From positions 1 through 12,246 of the forward strand of contig JANQUX010000013.1 in the NCBI GenBank assembly GCA_030730545.1: a stretch of DNA of 12,246 nucleotides. Reading direction: 5' to 3'. A model generated the notes under the pieces. That model saw only the letters and a program-made list of their open reading frames with translations. It searched no databases and was not told the DNA's origin. Each line of letters starts with the position of its first letter. The stretch's first letter is position 1. Shown here in pieces: positions 1 through 5,891 of the stretch. The stretch comes from Maribacter sp. Lineage in GTDB: Bacteria > Bacteroidota > Bacteroidia > Flavobacteriales > Flavobacteriaceae. The position numbers and the translations under genes were made by a program.

Positions 1-1047
1 ATAGGCAGTTGTAGTTCTGACGATGGCTCAGTTTTTGACACTCCCATTCCTGACAATACCGGCGGTGACGATGGTAATGAAACCGAAGAGCCAGAAGTGG
101 CAACACTAGTTTTTAACGAAGCGGTACCTTCCTCGAATATTACAACAGCTTCTGCTAGCGGTGTAGCAGGTTCAAATGTTACCGGAAGGGTAATTTTTAC
201 CTCAGATGCAACTACACAACGTAGAATGTACATTACCCAAAATTATTTAGGACAAGGAGAAATGCCTTTTAGTTCTTTCGATTTGGTAAGTGATGATTTA
301 AAAAAAGTTTTAAAAGCTGATGGTTCTATTGACTTAGAAGGTGCTACAAAAAAGGAAATTGATTTTTCTTTTCCACTTCCTGTTCCAGACATCGATAACG
401 GTGAAATCGTGTATACTTTTTGGACCACGACTGGCAAAGGGGACTTTAGAGATAGCTCAAAAAGATTGGCATTAGGTGCTGGTCAAATTACAGTTACTGT
501 TGGTACAGGTGCCAATCCTGCAGCAGCGGTTAGAGAATTTACGGACATTAAACTATTTGCCCCGGCACAAGATGGATCAACAGAATCTTTCTTTTCATTA
601 TTGAACGAGACTGTTTACAGAATTGACTTAGGACCTGAATTTAGAGCGTTTTGGGATTTCGGATATTACTATGGTGCTTCTGGCCAATCTGCCGGCGACA
701 ATGCTTCTCTTGCTTCAACGGAACAATATGATGCTTCTTTTGGATTTGATGTAGAAGGACTAAAGCCAGGTGCAAACGAAGAGAATTCAGCTACAGAAAC
801 TTTGAACCAAATGTTTTTCGCTACTTCTACAACTATGGATGTTGCGGCATTTGATGCCATAACCCTAAACAGTGAATTAGATTTTATTGTAGGTTCAAAT
901 TCTCAAAATGTAACAAACCTAGCTGAAGGCGATATTGTTGAGTTCGTTGACAACTATGGTAAAAAAGGCTTAATCAAAATTACCGCCATTGAAGCAGGTT
1001 TTAACAATAACGATTTCATTCAGTTCGATGTTAAGATTCAACCATAA
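1..1047 (+). CDS. Surface-exposed lipoprotein of unknown function, 5' end cut off by the window
   Basis: The reading frame is open from base 1, so the gene starts before the window; 348 codons are visible. The first four residues are Ile-Gly-Ser-Cys, a lipobox ending in the cysteine that would be lipidated (codon 10-12). The cysteine is followed by Ser-Ser-Asp-Asp-Gly, which resembles the lipoprotein export signal that sends flavobacterial lipoproteins to the cell surface. Then comes a Pro/Asp/Gly/Glu-rich linker of about 28 residues. The GTG at 97 lies inside this frame and is not the start, because using it would remove the lipobox. The rest is a Ser/Thr/Asn/Asp-rich, probably beta-rich secreted domain with no motif I recognise. 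Near the C-terminus, an Asp-Asn-Tyr-Gly-Lys-Lys-Gly-Leu-Ile-Lys segment resembles conserved ends of other Bacteroidota lipoproteins. The gene is followed by a terminator. Surface location is inferred; function is unknown. Confidence 0.8.
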   Translation: MGSCSSDDGSVFDTPIPDNTGGDDGNETEEPEVATLVFNEAVPSSNITTASASGVAGSNVTGRVIFTSDATTQRRMYITQNYLGQGEMPFSSFDLVSDDLKKVLKADGSIDLEGATKKEIDFSFPLPVPDIDNGEIVYTFWTTTGKGDFRDSSKRLALGAGQITVTVGTGANPAAAVREFTDIKLFAPAQDGSTESFFSLLNETVYRIDLGPEFRAFWDFGYYYGASGQSAGDNASLASTEQYDASFGFDVEGLKPGANEENSATETLNQMFFATSTTMDVAAFDAITLNSELDFIVGSNSQNVTNLAEGDIVEFVDNYGKKGLIKITAIEAGFNNNDFIQFDVKIQP

Positions 1048-1071
1048 GTCGTACAAATAAAATTTAGTTTT

Positions 1072-1106
1072 AAAAGAGGATGTTTTTTTGAAACATCCTC
1101 TTTTTT
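1072..1106 (+). terminator. Intrinsic terminator of the lipoprotein gene
   Basis: A perfect 14-bp stem (1072-1085 with 1091-1104) encloses a 5-nt loop (TTTTG) and ends in a run of six T at 1101-1106. It lies 24 nt after the lipoprotein stop. The A-run on the other side (1072-1075) gives only a short T tract on the opposite strand, so it should act mainly rightward. It isolates the lipoprotein from the GAF gene. Confidence 0.9.
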
Positions 1107-1221
1107 ATTTACATAGCCATAGCTACGGAACTCAAAAATGACAAAATTAGGGTGTAAAACGTATAATTCGTAGGTAAAAGAAAAAGTCAAGATGAGTACA
1201 TCACACCATATGAACAATTCT

Positions 1222-1229
1222 TACTTTTG
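1222..1229 (+). promoter_or_regulatory. Bacteroidota -7 box (TACTTTTG) for the GAF gene
   Basis: TACTTTTG matches the Bacteroidota sigma-ABfr -7 consensus TAnnTTTG. It sits 11 nt before the ATG of the GAF gene, so the predicted 5' leader is only a few nucleotides. I see no clear TTTG -33 element at the expected distance. The same 9-mer TTACTTTTG recurs before purH and mreB. Confidence 0.65.
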
Positions 1230-1240
1230 TAAAAAAAATT

Positions 1241-1690
1241 ATGTTCGAAACGCTACGCCCACAAGTAAGTTCAATTATAGATTCAAACAAATCCTCCGAT
1301 GCTAAAATGCAAGGCATCTGCGAGCTTTTAAAAGCCAAGGTACCGCATTATGATTGGGTGGGATTTTATTTTAAAAATGGCGATAAACGTGAATTAAAAC
1401 TAGGTTCTTATGCTGGCGCCCCAACTGATCATACTATTATACCCTACGGAAAAGGCATTTGTGGCCAAGTAGCCGAAAGCAATCAAAATTTTGTTGTACC
1501 AGATGTACAGGCACAAGACAATTATATCGCTTGCAGTATTACCGTTAAAGCAGAAATAGTGGTACCGTTATTCGTTAATGGCGAAAACATTGGTCAAATT
1601 GATATCGATTCTAACACTCCAGACCCATTTTCAAAGGCAGATGAGACCTTTTTAGAATTCGTAAATTTTGAAGTTGCCAAAATTCTTTAA
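1241..1690 (+). CDS. GAF-domain protein, free-methionine-R-sulfoxide reductase (fRMsr) type
   Basis: A 149-residue cytoplasmic protein that is a single GAF domain. The segment 39-46 (Trp-Val-Gly-Phe-Tyr-Phe), Lys-Gly-Ile-Cys-Gly at 71-75, Ile-Ala-Cys at 96-98, Ala-Glu-Ile-Val-Val-Pro at 104-109 and Asp-Ile-Asp-Ser at 121-124 match the fRMsr family (E. coli YebR/MsrC, yeast fRMsr). That family reduces free methionine-R-sulfoxide with thioredoxin. Cys74 and Cys98 are 24 residues apart, as are two of the three E. coli cysteines. The third (E. coli Cys84) falls on His64 here. The acidic pocket residues Glu105, Asp121 and Asp123 are kept. Activity is therefore likely but not certain; a ligand-binding GAF protein is the alternative. 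The ATG at 1241 gives the usual family start and follows a -7 box closely. purH follows after 92 nt with its own -7 box. Confidence 0.8.
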   Translation: MFETLRPQVSSIIDSNKSSDAKMQGICELLKAKVPHYDWVGFYFKNGDKRELKLGSYAGAPTDHTIIPYGKGICGQVAESNQNFVVPDVQAQDNYIACSITVKAEIVVPLFVNGENIGQIDIDSNTPDPFSKADETFLEFVNFEVAKIL

Positions 1691-1742
1691 AACTTTAGGC
1701 TTTTTGTTGATAAACTTGCTCGTTTCATAGCTGCAAAAAAAT

Positions 1743-1750
1743 TACTTTTG
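1743..1750 (+). promoter_or_regulatory. Bacteroidota -7 box (TACTTTTG) for purH
   Basis: TACTTTTG matches TAnnTTTG and lies 32 nt before the purH ATG, in the 92-nt gap after the GAF gene. T-rich stretches with TTG occur upstream (about 1701-1718), but none is at a convincing -33 spacing. I saw no PurR-like operator or purine riboswitch in this leader. Confidence 0.6.
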
Positions 1751-1782
1751 CTTGCTTATTAAAAACATTTAAGCATCATACA

Positions 1783-3315
1783 ATGAGCAGTGTAAAAAAA
1801 GCGACTTCAGCCTTAATTTCAGTTTTCCACAAAGATGGGTTAGAGCCGATCGTAAAGAAATTTCAAGAATTAGGAATCACTATTTACTCTACCGGAGGAA
1901 CCGAAAAATTCATTACCGATCTAGGTATTGATGTCGTTGCTGTAGAGGATGTAACGAGCTACCCCTCAATTCTTGGCGGCAGAGTTAAGACCCTACACCC
2001 AAAAATTTTTGGTGGTATTTTAAATAGACAAGATAACGAAAGTGATGTTGCTCAATTGGCAGAATTCGAAATTCCACAAATAGATATCGTTATAGTTGAT
2101 CTTTATCCGTTTGAAAAAACGGTTGCAAGTGGCGCATCTGAGCAAGATATTATCGAAAAAATCGATATCGGCGGTATTTCCCTTATTCGTGCCGCAGCTA
2201 AAAATTTTAAAGATGTAACCTGTGTTTCTTCTATGGAAGATTATGCTGACTTTCTTGAAGTTGTTTCTGCAGATAACGGAAATATAAGTTTAGAAGACAG
2301 AAAGCGTTTTGCTGCCAAGTCTTTTAATGTTTCTTCTCATTACGATACGGCAATTTTCAACTATTTCAATAAAAACCATGATATCGCTGCCTTAAAAATT
2401 AGCGAGACCAACGGAAAGGTTTTACGCTACGGAGAAAATCCACACCAAAAAGGATTTTTCTTTGGCGATTTCGATGCTATGTTTTCGAAATTACACGGTA
2501 AAGAATTATCATACAACAACCTTTTAGATGTTGATGCCGCAGTTAATTTGATGTTGGAATTTAAAAATGACGCTCCTACTTTCGCAATTCTTAAGCATAA
2601 TAATGCATGCGGACTTGCACAAAGAGAAACCTTGCACCAAGCTTATGTTGATGCTTTAGCTGGTGACCCTGTTTCTGCTTTTGGCGGTGTTCTTATCAGT
2701 AATAAAGAAATTGATAAAGCTACGGCCGAGGAAATTCATAATTTATTCTGCGAAGTAGTTATAGCACCAAGTTATAATGCCGAGGCTCTTGAGGTTTTAA
2801 AAGGAAAGAAAAATAGAATCATCCTCATTCAAAATGAAGTTGAAATGCCAGAAATGCTTGTAAGAACTTGCTTGAATGGTATGCTTCTTCAAGAAAAGGA
2901 TCACAAAACAGACACGGTTGCCGAACTTACATATGCAACAAATACAAAGCCAACAGAACAAGAATTAGAAGATTTAATTTTTGCATCTAAACTTTGTAAG
3001 CATACCAAGTCTAATACCATTGTAATCGCGAAAAATAAACAACTTTGCGCAAGTGGTACAGGGCAAACTAGTAGAGTTGATGCTTTAAACCAAGCAATAC
3101 ATAAAGCACAAACCTTTAATTTCGACCTAAAAGGATCCGTGATGGCGAGTGATGCCTTCTTCCCTTTCCCTGATTGTGTGGAGATTGCAGACAATGCCGG
3201 CATCACCAGTGTTATTCAACCAGGTGGATCAATTAAAGACCAATTAAGTGTAGATTATTGTAATGATCACAAAATTTCAATGGTCATGACAGGTACACGT
3301 CATTTCAAGCATTAA
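1783..3315 (+). CDS. purH: Bifunctional AICAR transformylase / IMP cyclohydrolase
   Basis: PurH carries out the last two steps of de novo purine synthesis: it formylates AICAR with 10-formyl-tetrahydrofolate to FAICAR, then closes the ring to IMP. At 510 residues it has the usual length. The N-terminal MGS-like cyclohydrolase domain shows Tyr-Ser-Thr-Gly-Gly-Thr (35-40) and Gly-Gly-Arg-Val-Lys-Thr-Leu-His-Pro (65-73). The transformylase domain shows Arg-Tyr-Gly-Glu-Asn-Pro-His (215-221), the catalytic Lys271-His272 in Lys-His-Asn-Asn-Ala-Cys-Gly, Ser-Ala-Phe-Gly-Gly (298-302), Gly-Gln-Thr-Ser-Arg-Val-Asp (427-433), Ser-Asp-Ala-Phe-Phe-Pro-Phe (456-462) and the terminal Thr-Gly-Thr-Arg-His-Phe. 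It starts at the first ATG after the -7 box. mreB follows after 56 nt, so read-through from purH into the cell-shape genes is possible. Confidence 0.98.
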   Translation: MSSVKKATSALISVFHKDGLEPIVKKFQELGITIYSTGGTEKFITDLGIDVVAVEDVTSYPSILGGRVKTLHPKIFGGILNRQDNESDVAQLAEFEIPQIDIVIVDLYPFEKTVASGASEQDIIEKIDIGGISLIRAAAKNFKDVTCVSSMEDYADFLEVVSADNGNISLEDRKRFAAKSFNVSSHYDTAIFNYFNKNHDIAALKISETNGKVLRYGENPHQKGFFFGDFDAMFSKLHGKELSYNNLLDVDAAVNLMLEFKNDAPTFAILKHNNACGLAQRETLHQAYVDALAGDPVSAFGGVLISNKEIDKATAEEIHNLFCEVVIAPSYNAEALEVLKGKKNRIILIQNEVEMPEMLVRTCLNGMLLQEKDHKTDTVAELTYATNTKPTEQELEDLIFASKLCKHTKSNTIVIAKNKQLCASGTGQTSRVDALNQAIHKAQTFNFDLKGSVMASDAFFPFPDCVEIADNAGITSVIQPGGSIKDQLSVDYCNDHKISMVMTGTRHFKH

Positions 3316-3339
3316 TTTCATTACTTTTGTCGATGAAAT
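3315..3339 (+). promoter_or_regulatory. mreB promoter: -7 box bracketed by a 7-bp inverted repeat
   Basis: TACTTTTG at 3322-3329 matches the Bacteroidota -7 consensus and lies 42 nt before the mreB ATG. It is flanked exactly by ATTTCAT (3315-3321) and ATGAAAT (3333-3339), which are perfect inverted repeats 11 nt apart. The left arm begins at the last base of the purH stop codon. The -7 call is supported by its identity with the boxes at 1222 and 1743; an operator role for the repeat is inference. Confidence 0.6.
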
Positions 3340-3371
3340 ACACCCTTTTATCTAAAATTTAAACACCACAT

Positions 3372-4400
3372 ATGGGATTTTTTGATTTCTTGACCGAGGA
3401 AATAGCTATAGATTTAGGTACAGCGAACACCCTTATTATTCATAATGACAAGGTAGTTGTCGATAGCCCATCCATCGTTGCCAGAGATAGAATTAGCGGA
3501 AAAATTATTGCAGTTGGTAAAGAAGCCAGCATGATGCAAGGTAAAACCCATGAGAACATTAAAACAATTAGACCATTAAAAGATGGTGTAATTGCAGATT
3601 TTGATGCATCTGAAAAGATGTTGATGATGTTCATCAAAAATATTCCTGCTTTAAAGAAAAAGTGGTTTCCGCCTGCGTTGCGTTTAGTAATCTGTATACC
3701 TTCTGGTATTACCGAGGTTGAAATGCGCGCGGTAAAAGAATCTGCAGAACGTGTAAACGGTAAAGAGGTATATCTAATTCATGAACCAATGGCAGCAGCT
3801 ATAGGTATCGGTTTAGATATTATGCAACCAAAAGGTAACATGATCGTTGACATAGGCGGTGGTACGACCGAAATTGCAGTTATTGCATTAGGTGGTATCG
3901 TTTGCGATAAATCGGTAAAAATTGCGGGTGATGTTTTTACAAATGATATCATTTATTACATGCGTACACAGCATAACTTATACGTTGGTGAAAGTACTGC
4001 AGAAGCTATTAAAATTGAAATAGGATCAGCTACCGAAGATTTGCAATCTCCACCAGATGAAAAATCTGTTCAAGGTCGCGATTTGTTGACAGGGAAACCT
4101 AAACAAGTTCAAATATCATATAGAGAAATAGCTAAAGCTTTAGATAAATCTATTCTGCGTGTTGAAGATGCTGTAATGGAAACATTATCCCAAACTCCCC
4201 CAGAATTAGCTGCAGATATTTACAATACCGGTATTTATCTTGCCGGTGGTGGTTCAATGTTACGTGGTTTAGATAGAAGACTGTCTCAAAAAACAGACTT
4301 ACCTGTATACATCGCTGAAGATCCATTACGTGCGGTTGTACGTGGTACAGGTATTGCGCTAAAGAATTTAGAACGCTACAAGAGTATATTAATTAAGTAA
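3372..4400 (+). CDS. mreB: Rod-shape-determining actin-like protein MreB
   Basis: MreB is a bacterial actin that polymerises along the inner membrane and organises the lateral-wall synthesis machinery. The 342 residues are the normal family length. The nucleotide-binding motifs are in order: phosphate-1 Ile-Asp-Leu-Gly-Thr-Ala-Asn-Thr (13-20), the catalytic His-Glu-Pro-Met-Ala-Ala-Ala-Ile-Gly (137-145, with Glu138), phosphate-2 Val-Asp-Ile-Gly-Gly-Gly-Thr-Thr-Glu (159-167), and the adenosine motif around Leu-Ala-Gly-Gly-Gly-Ser-Met-Leu (290-297). The N-terminal Met-Gly-Phe-Phe-Asp-Phe is hydrophobic, consistent with membrane contact. The ATG start gives the usual N-terminus. It is the first gene of the elongasome block but is followed by an unusually long 167-nt gap before mreC, whereas all later genes in the block overlap. 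Confidence 0.98.
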   Translation: MGFFDFLTEEIAIDLGTANTLIIHNDKVVVDSPSIVARDRISGKIIAVGKEASMMQGKTHENIKTIRPLKDGVIADFDASEKMLMMFIKNIPALKKKWFPPALRLVICIPSGITEVEMRAVKESAERVNGKEVYLIHEPMAAAIGIGLDIMQPKGNMIVDIGGGTTEIAVIALGGIVCDKSVKIAGDVFTNDIIYYMRTQHNLYVGESTAEAIKIEIGSATEDLQSPPDEKSVQGRDLLTGKPKQVQISYREIAKALDKSILRVEDAVMETLSQTPPELAADIYNTGIYLAGGGSMLRGLDRRLSQKTDLPVYIAEDPLRAVVRGTGIALKNLERYKSILIK

Positions 4401-4567
4401 GAAGTCGTTTTATAAACATTGATATACGTATTTATATACAAGCTTGAAGAAAGTTCAAGAGCCATTAGTTAATGATAATCGATAGAAGTTCGAGATTCAT
4501 CTCTAAACAACTTACCTGACGAAAGTCTGGTTGAAATCTAAATTATAGAGTAAAAATTCAAGGGTGA
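4401..4567 (+). other. mreB-mreC intergenic region with several short hairpins
   Basis: These 167 nt are the only gap in the elongasome block. Three local stems are visible: CTTGAA/TTCAAG (4443-4448 with 4454-4459, loop GAAAG), GAGA/TCTC (4492-4495 with 4500-4503, loop TTCA), and ACCTGAC/GTCTGGT (4514-4520 with 4525-4531, one T-T mismatch, GAAA tetraloop). None is followed by a T run, so they do not look like terminators. I see no TAnnTTTG box. It may be an mRNA leader or processing site for mreCD-mrdA-rodA. I recognise no known riboswitch, and an ordinary unstructured spacer remains possible. Confidence 0.35.
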
Positions 4568-5392
4568 ATGCAACAGATTATAAATTTTTTAATAAGGTAT
4601 AAGATATTCTTGCTTTACCTTTTTCTGTTATTAATTTCCTTCATTTTTACTTTTCAGTCGCACTCGTACCATCAATCTAAATTTTTAAATTCTTCGAATT
4701 ATATCTCTGGCAGTATATATTCTTTCTCAGACAACATTACTTCTTACTTTGGTTTAAGAGACGAAAACAATAGGCTTGTCGAAGAAAATAAAAGACTTAG
4801 AGACAAGCTGTTTAATAATATACTTCTAGAACCATCAAAAATAGATTCAACTACTATCGATTACGAGATTATAAGAGGTCGTGTTATCAATAATAGCTAC
4901 GCCGACCAACGAAACTATATTACCATTAACAAAGGTAAAAATGATAGTATTTTTCAAGATATGGGCGTAATTACTGACAAAGGCATTCTAGGTATCATAG
5001 AAAATACTTCGGGTAAATTTGCGACTGTACAAAGTATTTTAAGCGATAAATCGAACATTAACGCTAAAATTAAAAACTCGAACCACTTCGGCTCTTTGGT
5101 TTGGGAAAATACAACCGACTATAATGTTGTACAGCTAATTGATATTCCGAGATTGGTACCACTTACTATTGGCGACACCATTGTAACTGGTGCAATGAGT
5201 AGTATTTTCCCTGAAGATATACCTATCGGCACCATTAAAAGATTCGATTTAGATAACTCAAAGAGTTTTTATTTTATTGATGTTGAACTCTTTAATGACA
5301 TGACCAATATTGGAAATGTTTACATCATCAAAAATTTAAATCGAAAAGAAGTTTTAGAATTAGAAGCAGAAACAGAAGCCAATGATCAATAG
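4568..5392 (+). CDS. mreC: Rod-shape-determining protein MreC
   Basis: MreC is a bitopic inner-membrane protein whose periplasmic part binds and activates PBP2 and links it to MreB and MreD. The 274 residues show the family layout: a short cytoplasmic N-terminus, one transmembrane helix (about 12-29), a charged coiled coil (about 64-82, Asp/Glu/Asn/Arg/Leu rich), then the beta-rich periplasmic domain. Visible family features are Gly-Val-Ile-Thr-Asp-Lys-Gly-Ile-Leu-Gly-Ile-Ile (133-144), Leu-Ser-Asp-Lys-Ser (158-162) and Gly-Asp-Thr-Ile-Val-Thr-Gly, with Ile-Pro-Ile-Gly-Thr-Ile close behind (202-223). An in-frame TGA directly before the ATG fixes the start as the earliest possible. The 3' end overlaps mreD by 11 nt, implying translational coupling. 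The acidic tail (Glu-rich, 261-274) looks flexible. Confidence 0.95.
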   Translation: MQQIINFLIRYKIFLLYLFLLLISFIFTFQSHSYHQSKFLNSSNYISGSIYSFSDNITSYFGLRDENNRLVEENKRLRDKLFNNILLEPSKIDSTTIDYEIIRGRVINNSYADQRNYITINKGKNDSIFQDMGVITDKGILGIIENTSGKFATVQSILSDKSNINAKIKNSNHFGSLVWENTTDYNVVQLIDIPRLVPLTIGDTIVTGAMSSIFPEDIPIGTIKRFDLDNSKSFYFIDVELFNDMTNIGNVYIIKNLNRKEVLELEAETEANDQ

Positions 5393-5891
5393 TACCTCAT
5401 TTTTAATTGTACTCCGATTTATATTATTGGTACTACTGCAGGTGCTAGTATTTAATAAGCTGAATTTCTTTGGCTATATAAATCCGTTAATATATATTCT
5501 ATTCTTATATTGGTATCCTATCAAACAAAATAGAACTACCTTTATTATTCTATGCTTTTTCTTAGGACTTTTTGTAGATATTTTTTCTGACACACTTGCC
5601 ATAAATGCAGCAGCTACAATTACCATAGCTTATCTTCGACCAACCATTATGCGTTTTGTCTTTGGTGTCAATTATGAATTTCAAAGTTTTAAGTTAAACA
5701 ACAGTACCAAGGCACAACAATTCACGTTTTTAGCGTTATTGATTATAATACATCACTTGGTTTACTTCACGTTAGAAATTTTCAGCTTTTCTAATAGCCT
5801 GTTAATTTTACAGAAAACGGTTATCGTTGGTATTTCCACATTGATTTTAGGCATGTTATTCAGTACATTATTCAGCAGTAAAAAAGAATGA
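5382..5891 (+). CDS. mreD: Rod-shape-determining membrane protein MreD
   Basis: MreD is a small polytopic inner-membrane partner of MreC in the elongasome; its exact role is less well defined. The 169 residues are almost wholly hydrophobic, with about five predicted membrane segments (roughly 7-25, 30-47, 53-70 with a following 74-92, 113-132, 140-163). There is an acidic Leu-Phe-Val-Asp-Ile-Phe-Ser-Asp turn (63-70) of the kind found in MreD proteins. Sequence identity alone would be weak, but size, topology and position between mreC and mrdA make the call firm. It begins inside mreC (11-nt overlap) and ends in an ATGA overlap with mrdA, so its translation is coupled on both sides. Confidence 0.92.
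   Translation: MINSTSFLIVLRFILLVLLQVLVFNKLNFFGYINPLIYILFLYWYPIKQNRTTFIILCFFLGLFVDIFSDTLAINAAATITIAYLRPTIMRFVFGVNYEFQSFKLNNSTKAQQFTFLALLIIIHHLVYFTLEIFSFSNSLLILQKTVIVGISTLILGMLFSTLFSSKKE

Noticed and set aside
1138..1173. 11-codon open frame before the GAF gene
   Set aside because: It has no ribosome site or promoter and an unremarkable composition.
1733..1751. GCAAAA/TTTTGC inverted repeat over the purH -7 box
   Set aside because: Six-bp A/T-run arms are expected by chance in such AT-rich sequence, and the right arm is just the -7 box itself.
2901..3206. Open frame of about 100 codons on the minus strand inside purH
   Set aside because: It lies wholly within a well-supported catalytic domain on the other strand, has no promoter box, and its product is Ser/Ala/Leu-rich and featureless.
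4472..4519. 15-codon open frame before mreC that might be a leader peptide
   Set aside because: There is no ribosome site, no run of one amino acid and no attenuator-type terminator; it is too short to separate from chance.
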